Positions 34,605 through 43,716 of a stretch of DNA of 64,000 nucleotides are shown in pieces. Each line of letters starts with the position of its first letter. Within the stretch, counting starts at the first letter, position 1. Origin of the DNA: an uncultured Chitinophagaceae bacterium (GTDB lineage: Bacteria; Bacteroidota; Bacteroidia; Chitinophagales; Chitinophagaceae); assembly GCA_937981995.1 (NCBI GenBank), contig CALJNC010000029.1, positions 1-64,000 of the forward strand, written 5' to 3'. Position numbers and translations under genes: made by a program. The notes under the pieces are model-generated. The model was not told where the DNA came from, ran no database searches, and worked only from the letters and a program-made list of their open reading frames with translations.

Positions 34605-34638
34605 ACAAAAAAAATCCTCACCCATGTGGGTAAGGATT
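34605..34638 (-). terminator. rho-independent terminator after rpsU
   Basis: On the minus strand AATCCT (34638-34633) pairs with AGGATT (34618-34613), with an inner ACCCA/TGGGT stem, followed by a T-run (34614-34606). It separates rpsU from the Xer gene. Confidence 0.85.
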
Positions 34639-34663
34639 GTATATCATTGGGGATAAAGTTATC

Positions 34664-34861
34664 CTATTTTTTAATTTTACCAGACTCCAACTGCTGCACA
34701 TAAATTGCCTTAAGCACTTCATGACGACGCTTTACAGATGGTTTAGTGAAATGCTTATTCGCTCTCAATTTCTTGATAAGTTGCGTACGATCCGCTTTTT
34801 TCTTATACTTTTTAAGTGCACGGTCAATGCTTTCACAGTCTTTAGAATCTATTGTTAACAT
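34664..34861 (-). CDS. rpsU: 30S ribosomal protein bS21
   Basis: The 65-aa basic protein has the bS21 pattern: SIDRALKKYKKKAD, a KLRANKHFTKPSVKRRHEV segment and a Lys-rich C-terminus. In Bacteroidota bS21 helps bury the anti-Shine-Dalgarno sequence of 16S rRNA, which explains the rarity of Shine-Dalgarno sites in these genomes. Immediately upstream only a weak AAAGAG is present six bases before the ATG rather than a strong Shine-Dalgarno. It has its own promoter (34894-34925) and terminator (34605-34638), so it is a single-gene unit. Confidence 0.95.
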   Translation of the reverse strand: MLTIDSKDCESIDRALKKYKKKADRTQLIKKLRANKHFTKPSVKRRHEVLKAIYVQQLESGKIKK

Positions 34862-34893
34862 AAAAAATCTCTTTTATTAATCTTTAAGGAATG

Positions 34894-34925
34894 CAAATGT
34901 AGGATTTAATTCGATTTTGAACAAA
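34894..34925 (-). promoter_or_regulatory. rpsU promoter
   Basis: On the minus strand TTTG (34925-34922), 20 bases, then TACATTTG (34901-34894), matching the Bacteroidota -33/-7 consensus. The ATG lies 33 bases downstream of the -7 box. Confidence 0.65.
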
Positions 34926-35028
34926 AAAAGATAATTAAGTTAATTGCTCTCAAATACTATAAATTCCTAGCTTTTATCAAATAATTAGTAATTCAACAAG
35001 CAATAATAACTTTACCTTTACGGCAGGA

Positions 35029-35550
35029 ATGAGACAAAGCATTTTATTCATTTTACTTTTTGCAGCGGCTTGTAAGCCATACCAAGACCCTGATCCTATA
35101 ACAGACCCTAGGATTAATAACCCCTACTGCAATGTACCTTCTGCTATTAATTACAATTGGGGTTTTCCAGGTATACCTGATAACTCTACCTGTATTTATG
35201 CTGCAGATTTATTTCAAGGAAATTACATTTGGCGAGATACAATAAGAGACGGTAATGGCGCGGCCATTTCATTTGACTCAGTGTTTGCTACTGTAACCAA
35301 AATAGATTCAAATCGCCTAAATATCTCTGGTCGCTGTGGCTATGATTTAAAGCTTACAGCCGATCGTTTTTTGAATATTGTAATTGATAGCCTTGATGGT
35401 AATGGTCAAAAATTTTGTTCCCCAACAGATACTATTATAGGCTCAGGATTAAAAATTAGCTTTTCTGATACCACAAATTTCATATTGAATTACAGAATCG
35501 AATCTGACTCAGTCATCTCAACACACGAAGCTATTTTTATAAAACAATAA
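35029..35550 (+). CDS. small lipoprotein, unknown function
   Basis: The 173-aa product has a short signal peptide with lipobox Cys15 (LFAAAC). The mature part is Asp/Ser/Ile-rich and beta-like, with four further cysteines, and has no family I recognise. Two bases separate it from riboflavin synthase, so they are probably co-transcribed, but nothing suggests a role in riboflavin synthesis. Confidence 0.7.
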   Translation: MRQSILFILLFAAACKPYQDPDPITDPRINNPYCNVPSAINYNWGFPGIPDNSTCIYAADLFQGNYIWRDTIRDGNGAAISFDSVFATVTKIDSNRLNISGRCGYDLKLTADRFLNIVIDSLDGNGQKFCSPTDTIIGSGLKISFSDTTNFILNYRIESDSVISTHEAIFIKQ

Positions 35551-35552
35551 TC

Positions 35553-36152
35553 ATGTTTACAGGTATTATAGAATCTTTAGGTACAGTAGAAGCTGTAGAT
35601 AACTCAAACGAGCAAGTAGTTTTAACTGTTTCCTCTACCCTTACGCCGGAGCTAAAAGTGGACCAATCGGTTGCGCATAATGGAGTATGCCTTACTGTTA
35701 CCTCTTTAAACGAAAATCAATTTACTGTATGCGCAGTAAAAGAAACCATGGATAAAACTACTGTTGGCAATTGGCAAAAAGGCGATACGGTAAATATTGA
35801 ACGTGGTATAAAATTAAGCGATCGATTAGATGGCCACATTGTACAAGGACACGTAGATACAGTTGGCAAGTGCATTAAAGTAACAGCTGATGGAGAAAAC
35901 AGAGTGTACACTTTTTTGTTTGATACTTCTTTTGCTGCCTTGATTGTTGAAAAAGGATCAGTAGTTGTAAATGGTGTAAGCCTTACCTGTTATAATGTAA
36001 CGAATAATAGTTTTCAAGTAACCATTATTCCATTTACCTGGCAACATACAACCTTTAATTCTTTAAATGAAAACGATGCCGTTAATTTAGAATTTGATAT
36101 ACTAGGTAAATATTTTCAAAGACATTTGAGTTTACACGGAAGCACGAAGTAG
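35553..36152 (+). CDS. ribE: riboflavin synthase, alpha chain
   Basis: The 199-aa enzyme dismutates two 6,7-dimethyl-8-ribityllumazine molecules to riboflavin. It carries two lumazine-binding repeats: MFTGIIESLG and AHNGVCLTV in the first, HIVQGHVDTVG and VVNGVSLTC in the second. Length is typical. It follows the lipoprotein gene by two bases; no FMN riboswitch is visible upstream. A 157-base gap to the next gene holds no gene. Confidence 0.96.
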   Translation: MFTGIIESLGTVEAVDNSNEQVVLTVSSTLTPELKVDQSVAHNGVCLTVTSLNENQFTVCAVKETMDKTTVGNWQKGDTVNIERGIKLSDRLDGHIVQGHVDTVGKCIKVTADGENRVYTFLFDTSFAALIVEKGSVVVNGVSLTCYNVTNNSFQVTIIPFTWQHTTFNSLNENDAVNLEFDILGKYFQRHLSLHGSTK

Positions 36153-36293
36153 ACACCAAATCATTGAAAAATAAAAATAATAAACCTTCCTATTTCTGAA
36201 TTAAGCAGAATAGCTAAACAATATTATAGAGCCTATTAACTGATTAAGATTAGACAGTCTAAGCTTCAAGTCAAAATCTTTAAAAGATTAATT

Positions 36294-36301
36294 TATATTT
36301 G
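36294..36301 (+). promoter_or_regulatory. candidate -7 box for the glutamate synthase-like gene
   Basis: TATATTTG lies only eight bases upstream of the ATG at 36310, implying a very short 5' leader. Confidence 0.4.
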
Positions 36302-36309
36302 AAGCTGAT

Positions 36310-37944
36310 ATGCGAAAAATATTCTACCCGATTTTTATAATTCTATTCCTAATCATTGGAGCAATAGCGTTCTTCTTTAGCTTAAATGCTCTTTGGGCGT
36401 TGGTACTAGTTGTCCCACTTTTTATTATGGGGTTATACGATATGTATCAATCCAAGCATGCTATTCGTAGGAATTTTCCTGTAGCAGGACGTTTGCGTTA
36501 TTTGTTTGAGAGTATTCGCCCTGAGATACAGCAATACTTTGTTGAAAGTGATACAAGCGGTAAACCCTTTAATCGTTTAGCACGTAGCCTTGTATATCAA
36601 CGCGCTAAAAAAGTAAGAGACACCGTTCCTTTTGGTACACAGTTAGATGTTTATAAAGCAGATTATCACTGGATAAACCATAGTATTTCTGCATTAGACC
36701 CTCATAGTTTAGATCATAATCCAAGAGTAGTTATAGGCAGCTCACAATGCGAAACACCCTACCCTAGTAGTTTATTTAATATTAGTGCCATGAGTTTTGG
36801 CTCTTTAAGTAAAAATGCAATTCTTGCTTTAAATGGCGGAGCCAAAATTGGATCGTTTTTTCATAATACAGGAGAAGGAGGATTGAGTCCGCATCACTTA
36901 AATCCTGGAGGAGATATTTGTTGGAATATTGGTACCGGTTATTTCTCATGTAGAAATTCCGATGGAACCTTCAACTTTGAAGAATATAAAAAGCGTGCTA
37001 CGCTACCCAATGTAAAAATGATTGAAGTAAAGTTTAGCCAAGGTGCCAAACCTGGGCATGGTGGCATTTTACCTAAGGAAAAAGTAACTGATGAGATTGC
37101 AGCTATTCGTTTAGTAGAAAAAGGAGACGACGTTATATCCCCGCCTTATCATTCAGCATTTACTACGCCTAGGGAGTTTGTACATTTTGTAAAAAAACTA
37201 AGAGATGGCAATGGAGGTAAACCTGTAGGATTTAAAATCTGTATCGGTAACCGTAGCGAGTTTATTGCTATTTGCAAGGCCATGGTAGAAGAAAAAATCT
37301 ATGTTGACTTTATATCAGTTGATGGTGGCGAAGGAGGCACGGGTGCAGCTCCATTAGAGTTTACCAATTATGTGGGTATGCCTTTAAAAGATGCTATTGT
37401 ATTTGTACATGATACCTTAAAAGGTTTTGGAATAAAAGATCAAATAAAAATCATTGCTAGTGGACGAGTAACAAGCGGTTTTCATATTGTGGATTGTTTA
37501 TCGCATGGTGCGGATATATGTAATTCGGCTCGTGGAATGATGTTTGCTTTAGGTTGTATCCAAGCCTTAAAATGTAATGACAATGAATGCCCAACGGGTG
37601 TAGCTACTCAGAAAAAACATTTGGTAAAAGGATTAGTGGTAACGGATAAAAAAGTACGTGTAGCAAATTACCACCATGAAACGGTTAAAAGCGCGGTAGA
37701 ACTTATGGGAGCTGCAGGGATTGACCACCCAGATAAAGTGGGCCGTTTTGTAATGTTTCGTCGTGTAAGCAGAACTGAAGTAGAAACGCTTGAGCAAACC
37801 TACCCTGAAGTTGAAGTAGGATGCATGTTAAATGAAGATACCGTGCCGGAGAAGTATTTATCTTCTTGGAAAGGTGCTAGCGCAGATCGTTTTAAAAGCT
37901 ATCGTTTAGTTGAGCAAGAAAAAGCTATTATGGAAACTGCTTAA
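36310..37944 (+). CDS. FMN-binding glutamate synthase family protein
   Basis: The 544-aa protein has two N-terminal membrane spans (residues about 4-44) followed by the glutamate synthase FMN/iron-sulfur domain: SAMSFGSLS, GAKIGSFFHNTGEGG, KFSQGAKPGHGG, VDGGEGGTGAAP and the 3Fe-4S cysteines in CIQALKCNDNEC. It lacks the glutaminase and central domains of true GltB, so it is one of the stand-alone GltB-like membrane-associated proteins whose substrate is not established; archaeal-type glutamate synthase activity is one possibility. It converges with the M16 peptidase gene with no gap. Confidence 0.92.
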   Translation: MRKIFYPIFIILFLIIGAIAFFFSLNALWALVLVVPLFIMGLYDMYQSKHAIRRNFPVAGRLRYLFESIRPEIQQYFVESDTSGKPFNRLARSLVYQRAKKVRDTVPFGTQLDVYKADYHWINHSISALDPHSLDHNPRVVIGSSQCETPYPSSLFNISAMSFGSLSKNAILALNGGAKIGSFFHNTGEGGLSPHHLNPGGDICWNIGTGYFSCRNSDGTFNFEEYKKRATLPNVKMIEVKFSQGAKPGHGGILPKEKVTDEIAAIRLVEKGDDVISPPYHSAFTTPREFVHFVKKLRDGNGGKPVGFKICIGNRSEFIAICKAMVEEKIYVDFISVDGGEGGTGAAPLEFTNYVGMPLKDAIVFVHDTLKGFGIKDQIKIIASGRVTSGFHIVDCLSHGADICNSARGMMFALGCIQALKCNDNECPTGVATQKKHLVKGLVVTDKKVRVANYHHETVKSAVELMGAAGIDHPDKVGRFVMFRRVSRTEVETLEQTYPEVEVGCMLNEDTVPEKYLSSWKGASADRFKSYRLVEQEKAIMETA

Positions 37945-40878
37945 TTAATACCCAAACACCTCTTTCAAATTGAGCTCTTTTAAGCTGCCGTAGTTTTCAA
38001 GCACATCTAAATCTAAGTTCTTTTTAGAACCTAAAACACTCAAGGTGTGCGCCTTGCCTGCAATTTCATCTTTATGAAACTTTTTTACATCAGCTATTGT
38101 CATATTACTTACTTGATCAAAAGTGTTTTTGCGTAGGTCATAATTTACACCTTTCTTTTGAGCGTTTAAGTAACTAAATAAAATGCTTGATTTATTTATT
38201 CTACTTGTTGAAATTGAGTTTAAAAGCGATGCTCTAGAATTACTAAATAGTTTTTCTGAGGCAGGAAGCTCATCTAATAAGGCTTGCATCGCTGTAATAC
38301 TTTCTTTCATTTTATCAGATTGGCAACCTACATACCCAAGCATATAAAAAGGATCATCTTTTTTGCTTGGCGTACCATAAGATGCATAAGCTGAGTAAGC
38401 CAATGCTTTAGATTCTCTTATATCCTGAAAAACAATTCCACTCATGTTCCCTCCAAAGTATTCATTAAACATTCTAACCTTTGGTAGTTTATTTACACTA
38501 AACTGATCATTGGTTCTTATCCAAGTAATTTCAGATTGTACCATATCATAATCTACTAGATATACCTGGTTCTCATTTTGCTTTTGATAAACAAATTCAT
38601 GTTTAGCAGGAATTCGTTTTTCTGGCTGAAACGTTCTGTGATATCTACTTAATATGCCTGCTATATAATCAGCACTTTTAGGGCCGTAGTAAAGTACTTT
38701 GTGCTTGTAATGAATTAAGCTATGGAGTATATTCACCAACTCCTGCGCTTTTAAATTATCTAGTTCTTCATTGCTTAAACCATAATTAAAAGGGTTATCA
38801 GCACCATACATTGCATAACTGCGCATGCCGCTTTTAATGGCACTCTTGCTTCTTTTGGCGTCTTTTCTTTTCTTTTTAATACTAGAAACCATTTCCTTTA
38901 AAGCTGCCGGATTCGATTGGCAATCGGCCAATAATTCTTCAAATAACAATAAGGCTTCTTTATAGTTTTCTTGTAATCCGTCAAGGTATACATAACTCTC
39001 TTCTCTACTTGCGCTTACGCCAAAGTCACAGGCTAGCGTATAAAACTTCTTGCTCACTTGCTCAGCACTATACTTACTTGTGCCTAGGTATTGTAAGTAA
39101 TCCATAGCAATAGGCAGTAACTTATTATGATGGCTTCCCATTTCAATATAATAGTACTGGTCAAACAAATCATTGGTTTTATTTTTTACTGCTAGTAACT
39201 CTGATTCTCTTTTGCCTGTAAGAATAGTAGCTCGATCAATGTCTTTGTCATAGTCAACATAAACTGGTTTTATTTCCTCTGTTTTGGTATTGGCAATTTT
39301 TGTTACAAATTCTGATTGTGCATCTCTATTTACAGTAACTGGAGTAATAGTTGGCTTATCTACCTTGGTAGCGTTAGGGTCTTTTCCTATCTTTTTATAA
39401 ACACATACATAATTATTCTTAAGCCATTTTTTTGCAAATGTTTGAATTGACTGTTTATTAATCTTACTCATTTCTTGGAGAAGACTCGCCTCTTTTTTCC
39501 AATCTGAATCTGTTATAAAAGAGCCTAATAAAGAATAGGCTCGCCCACTATTTCCTTCATATTGTTGAATGTTAGACTTTTTATAATTACTAAGTACGGC
39601 GGTAAGAATTTCATTATCAAAGTCACCCGTTTTCAATTTGTCAATCTCTGCTAGCATAAGCGACTTTACTTCTTGTAAACTTTGCCCTTGTTTTGCTTTT
39701 CCTTCAAGGTATAAGATACCATAATCTTTAAGTACATAAGCACCACCACCGGCTGAAATTACTTTTTGTTTTTTAACCAAGTTTAAATCCATTAATCCCG
39801 CCGTTCCATTGGATAAAATACTGCTCATTACATCAAGCATCATTGCCTCATCACTATTTGCTCCTGGGAAACGGAATGCCATGGTCAAATACTCAGCATC
39901 GGGCCCATAAATGGTTGACTCCTTAGGTGAGCTTATTTCTTCTTCTGGTTTAAAAGTATATACAGGAACTTTTTTAGGTTGCATATAAGAAAACGATTTA
40001 TCTATTTTAGCAATCACCTCATCTGCATCAAAATCACCAGCCATAATCAAGCACATATTGTTAGGCACGTAGTACGTATAAAAATATTTTCTTATTTCTT
40101 TTAACGAAGGATTTTTTAAGTGTTCAATAGTTCCAATAGTTGTTTGTAATCCATAATTATGATTAGGAAACAAGTCAAGAAACAATTTCTCAAAAACCTT
40201 GTCGCCATCGCTATCCAATGATCTGTTTTTTTCTTCATAAACAGCTTCAAGCTCAGTATGAAATATTCTTAGAATTGGTTTACGATATCGCTCCGCTTCG
40301 ATAGCTAACCAACGATCAATTTGATTTGTAGGTATATCATTGATGTAAGCCGTTTGCTCAAATGAAGTAAAAGCATTTGTTCCTTTGGCTCCTATCATAG
40401 CGCTCATTTTATCAAATTCATTTGCTATTGCATATTTTGATGCTACGCCTGATACTGAATCTATAGCTTTATAAATTTTCTTACGAGCAGTTTCATCTTT
40501 TGTAGAATTATATTGCTCGTATAATTCATCAATTTGATCCAAATACACTTTCTCTTTATTCCAATCTAAGGAGCCATATTTATCTGTGCCTTTAAAAAGC
40601 ATATGCTCCAAATAATGGGCCAATCCGGTATGATCGGCAGGGTCAGATTTACTTCCTGCTTTGGTTGCAATAATCGTTTGTATGCGCGGCTTTTCATGAT
40701 TTTCTGATAAGATTACAGTTAGTCCATTTTTAAGGGTATAGAACCTTGCATTTGCGGGATCATTATTTACATACTGATACGAATATCCATTGGCTTCTTC
40801 TTCCTTCCAATTAAATTGTTGGGCAAATAGGTTTACAAATAAGATACTAAATACAATTACAAGAAAGACTTTTTTCAT
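37945..40878 (-). CDS. M16 family zinc metalloprotease
   Basis: The 977-aa protein has a signal peptide (to about residue 19, NLFA) and pitrilysin-like architecture: an active N-terminal half with the inverted zinc motif HYLEH (88-92) and a downstream Glu-rich ligand segment (AVYEEKNRS), followed by catalytically silent M16 C-terminal repeats. M16 enzymes form a clamshell around unfolded peptides. Export implies degradation of peptides in the periplasm or at the surface. It is a single-gene unit between two convergent/divergent neighbours. Confidence 0.92.
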   Translation of the reverse strand: MKKVFLVIVFSILFVNLFAQQFNWKEEEANGYSYQYVNNDPANARFYTLKNGLTVILSENHEKPRIQTIIATKAGSKSDPADHTGLAHYLEHMLFKGTDKYGSLDWNKEKVYLDQIDELYEQYNSTKDETARKKIYKAIDSVSGVASKYAIANEFDKMSAMIGAKGTNAFTSFEQTAYINDIPTNQIDRWLAIEAERYRKPILRIFHTELEAVYEEKNRSLDSDGDKVFEKLFLDLFPNHNYGLQTTIGTIEHLKNPSLKEIRKYFYTYYVPNNMCLIMAGDFDADEVIAKIDKSFSYMQPKKVPVYTFKPEEEISSPKESTIYGPDAEYLTMAFRFPGANSDEAMMLDVMSSILSNGTAGLMDLNLVKKQKVISAGGGAYVLKDYGILYLEGKAKQGQSLQEVKSLMLAEIDKLKTGDFDNEILTAVLSNYKKSNIQQYEGNSGRAYSLLGSFITDSDWKKEASLLQEMSKINKQSIQTFAKKWLKNNYVCVYKKIGKDPNATKVDKPTITPVTVNRDAQSEFVTKIANTKTEEIKPVYVDYDKDIDRATILTGKRESELLAVKNKTNDLFDQYYYIEMGSHHNKLLPIAMDYLQYLGTSKYSAEQVSKKFYTLACDFGVSASREESYVYLDGLQENYKEALLLFEELLADCQSNPAALKEMVSSIKKKRKDAKRSKSAIKSGMRSYAMYGADNPFNYGLSNEELDNLKAQELVNILHSLIHYKHKVLYYGPKSADYIAGILSRYHRTFQPEKRIPAKHEFVYQKQNENQVYLVDYDMVQSEITWIRTNDQFSVNKLPKVRMFNEYFGGNMSGIVFQDIRESKALAYSAYASYGTPSKKDDPFYMLGYVGCQSDKMKESITAMQALLDELPASEKLFSNSRASLLNSISTSRINKSSILFSYLNAQKKGVNYDLRKNTFDQVSNMTIADVKKFHKDEIAGKAHTLSVLGSKKNLDLDVLENYGSLKELNLKEVFGY

Positions 40879-40980
40879 TTTGATAGAATTATGTCCTTAA
40901 AAGTATACTAATCCTAATAAAAAAACGATTATAACAATTGGAACTCTTTAATTTAGCACATAGCTATTTATAATGCAAGC

Positions 40981-41901
40981 ATGAATAAATCTACCCCCAT
41001 AATAAAAGAAGACGACTGAGAAGTTTCTCGATTGGTCAATCCTATTATTGGAGCGATTAGTTTATTTGTAGCCGCTCCTTTATTTATTTTATTGCATCGT
41101 TATATTCCAAACCCTTCATGGCCTTATAATATTGATCGTTTGATTTTGGCTATTCTTACTCTTCTATTTGTAATACTAGTTTTTAGAAAAGTACAAGGAG
41201 TTGTAATTGCAGGATTTCTTGCTACCCTTTTGGGTTTAACCTATGCTCAATTTACTAATCGGTATTGCTTTGAAGATTTATATGAAGATTATCGTGCTAT
41301 GTTATATTCTTTAAAAGATAGTCCGCATCCTGAGGAATTTATAGCTACTAATTTTACGCCATTCCCTAATAAATCTAATTTTCAAGAAGGCATTAATTTT
41401 CAAGATTCTACAGTTCGAAATTTTGCTTTACGCGCTACAAGTAAACATTTTGTAGAATATCAAAAAAGACTTAAGCATCGAGTAAGCTTACAATGCTTTG
41501 CAATTTTTAAGGAGATAAACAACAATTGGAATTATGTAAATGATCCTAAAAGCCGTGAGTATTTAGCGAAAGCTAGCGAATCTATTGAACACTTATCAGG
41601 CGATTGCGATGATCATTCAATACTTATGGCTGCCTGTATAAAATCTGTGGGAGGCACGCCACGCTTAATTTATACTAAGAAGCATGTATACCCTGAAATT
41701 TTGATAGGTTCACAAAGTGACATGGAAGCATTGAATTATTTGATAAGAGAAAAACTATTTAAATATGAGATTGGTCATAAAACACTCCACTATCATATTG
41801 ATGAGCATAATCGTATTTGGTTAAACCTAGATTATACTGCTACCTACCCAGGAGGTCAATTTTTAAATGAAGAGGTGTTAGGTGTCCTCAATTTAGAATA
41901 A
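40981..41901 (+). pseudogene. transglutaminase-like membrane protein with in-frame TGA near the start
   Basis: An ATG at 40981 opens a frame of 12 codons (MNKSTPIIKEDD), then TGA (41017-41019), then continues in the same frame (EVSRLVNPI...) through the 289-aa part starting at TTG 41032. A single change of TGG to TGA would produce this. The longer part has two or three membrane spans (about 5-68) and a transglutaminase-like core with GDCDDHSILMAACIKSVGG (Cys of the triad) and HVYPEI (His) plus a final Asp region (LNLDYT). Neighbouring genes use TGA as stop, so it is not reassigned. The gene may still be expressed by re-initiation at TTG 41032 with the soluble domain intact. Confidence 0.65.
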
Positions 41902-41931
41902 GAAATTTCCCAAAACATTCACAACTCCCTA

Positions 41932-41962
41932 TTTGTTAATGCCGCTTTCGTACTTACCTTTG
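41932..41962 (+). promoter_or_regulatory. promoter of the bacilliredoxin-lgt-recF operon
   Basis: TTTG (41932-41935), a 19-base spacer and TACCTTTG (41955-41962) match the Bacteroidota consensus. The first ATG is 22 bases downstream (41985). Confidence 0.65.
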
Positions 41963-41984
41963 GTGCTTTAAATTAGAACAAATT

Positions 41985-42401
41985 ATGTATCCAGCAGAAC
42001 TAGTAATACCAATGAAAGAAGAGTTGACCGATAATGGTTTCAGCGATTTGAAAACTCCAGAAGAAGTAGACAGTGCACTTAAGCAAGAAGGAACAACCCT
42101 TTTAGTAATTAATAGTGTTTGTGGGTGTAGTGCAGGTACTGCAAGACCCGGCGTATTACATGCAGTAAAAACTTCTGAGAATAAGCCAACACAATTGGCT
42201 ACTACTTTTGCAGGATTTGATAGCGAGGCTGTAAGCCAAGCACGTCAGTATTTATTGCCTTATCCTCCTTCTTCTCCTTGTATAGCTTTGTTGAAAGATG
42301 GTGAGCTAGTTCATATGATTGAACGTCATATGATAGAAGGTCGTAGCGCTGAGATGATAGCTAGTAATCTTACTGCTGCTTTTGATACACATTGTAACTA
42401 A
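41985..42401 (+). CDS. bacilliredoxin, BrxA/BrxB family
   Basis: The 138-aa protein has the family signature CGCSAGTARPG (residues about 46-56), a CGC active site in a thioredoxin-like fold. BrxA/B remove bacillithiol from protein thiols; whether this organism makes bacillithiol cannot be seen from the window. It heads an operon with lgt and recF (six-base gap to lgt) behind a good promoter at 41932-41962. Confidence 0.92.
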   Translation: MYPAELVIPMKEELTDNGFSDLKTPEEVDSALKQEGTTLLVINSVCGCSAGTARPGVLHAVKTSENKPTQLATTFAGFDSEAVSQARQYLLPYPPSSPCIALLKDGELVHMIERHMIEGRSAEMIASNLTAAFDTHCN

Positions 42402-42406
42402 CAAGT

Positions 42407-43702
42407 ATGTATCCTGATTTTCACTTTCTTTTTCAAGAATGGTTTGGTGTAGACTGGCCTGTTCTTAGTTTGTTAAAAACCTTTGGTTTCTTAGTAGCCA
42501 TGGCTTTTTTAGCCGCTGGTTATATTTTATACCTAGAGTTAAAAAGAAAAGAAGACGATGGCTTAATTCCTTCGACAATTGAAGAAATTACAATAGGACA
42601 AGCTCCTACGCTGCTTAACTATGTATCAGCAGCTTTAATTTTCTTTTTTGTAGGTTTCAAGCTAGTAGGCTTAGTGGCAAATCATGCTACTGCTTCACGT
42701 GATCCATTAAATTTTATTTTTTCTTTAGAAGGCAATTTAATTGCGGGTTTAATTGCTGCCATTGGTGCCGTTGCTTTTACTTACTTATCTTTTAAAAAGA
42801 GCGATGAAGGCAAAGGGCCAATAACTAAAAAGGTAAGAACCTTCCCTAGTATACGCGTAGGCGATATGGCGGTTTTGGCAGCCGTATCTGGTTTTGGTGG
42901 TGCTAAAATTTTTAATACGTTTGAGGATTGGGATCAATTCATGAGCGACCCTTTTGGTAGTTTGTTTTCAAGTAGCGGACTGGCTTTTTATGGAGGTTTA
43001 ATTGTAGCTACTGTTGCATTTTACTTTTATGCAAGAAAATATAAAATTGACTTCAGGCATTTATGCGACGCTGCTGCACCTGCCTTAATATTAGCTTATG
43101 GGATTGGAAGGTTAGGCTGCCAAGTAGCAGGAGATGGAGATTGGGGTATTTATAATAGTGCGTACAAATTACAAGATCAAAAAGTAGTTTCGGCTCAAAA
43201 AGGTGAATTTGAAGACTTGGTAAAAAAACACCCCGAGTATTTTTCAAGAAATTTAAATAATACAGATGAGGTTGAGCATCGAGCATTTAGCGTTAGCTGG
43301 CTTCCCGTATGGTTTCAAGCTTATACTTATCCTAACAATGTAGCAGGCGAATCTCAAAATTATAGGATGCCCGATTGCGAAGGGACCTATTGCAGTCAAT
43401 TAGCGGCACCTGTTTTTCCTACTCCCGTTTATGAGTTTTTGGCAGGCGTTTTAATTTTCTTAATTCTTTGGTTGAACCGAAAGAAAATGAAAGTTCCATT
43501 AACCATGTTTGGTATTTATTTAATTTTTAATGGTGTAGAACGCTACCTCATTGAATTAATGCGGGTAAACTCAGAATATAGCAGTGGTTTTTCACAGGCT
43601 GAAGTTATTGCAATGAGCCTCATATTGGGAGGCGTTTTATTGCTTGTTTTCCGTAAGAAAATTGATAGCCTTATTAGTGCAAATGCAGTTTCTGAAAACT
43701 AG
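42407..43702 (+). CDS. lgt: prolipoprotein diacylglyceryl transferase
   Basis: The 431-aa polytopic protein transfers a diacylglyceryl group to the lipobox cysteine of prolipoproteins. The conserved core YGIGRLGCQVAGDGDWGIYN is present around residues 222-241, with the Bacteroidota variant of the GRIGNF motif. The protein is longer than the about 280-aa enterobacterial enzyme because of inserted loops (about 245-335, including a CEGTYC segment). Many lipoproteins in the window need this activity. It is the second gene of the operon with bacilliredoxin and recF. Confidence 0.93.
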   Translation: MYPDFHFLFQEWFGVDWPVLSLLKTFGFLVAMAFLAAGYILYLELKRKEDDGLIPSTIEEITIGQAPTLLNYVSAALIFFFVGFKLVGLVANHATASRDPLNFIFSLEGNLIAGLIAAIGAVAFTYLSFKKSDEGKGPITKKVRTFPSIRVGDMAVLAAVSGFGGAKIFNTFEDWDQFMSDPFGSLFSSSGLAFYGGLIVATVAFYFYARKYKIDFRHLCDAAAPALILAYGIGRLGCQVAGDGDWGIYNSAYKLQDQKVVSAQKGEFEDLVKKHPEYFSRNLNNTDEVEHRAFSVSWLPVWFQAYTYPNNVAGESQNYRMPDCEGTYCSQLAAPVFPTPVYEFLAGVLIFLILWLNRKKMKVPLTMFGIYLIFNGVERYLIELMRVNSEYSSGFSQAEVIAMSLILGGVLLLVFRKKIDSLISANAVSEN

Positions 43703-43716
43703 CTTTGTGATTCTTA

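Noticed and set aside
35553-36152. FMN riboswitch before riboflavin synthase
   Set aside because: The upstream lipoprotein gene ends two bases before it and no conserved RFN-like segments were seen.
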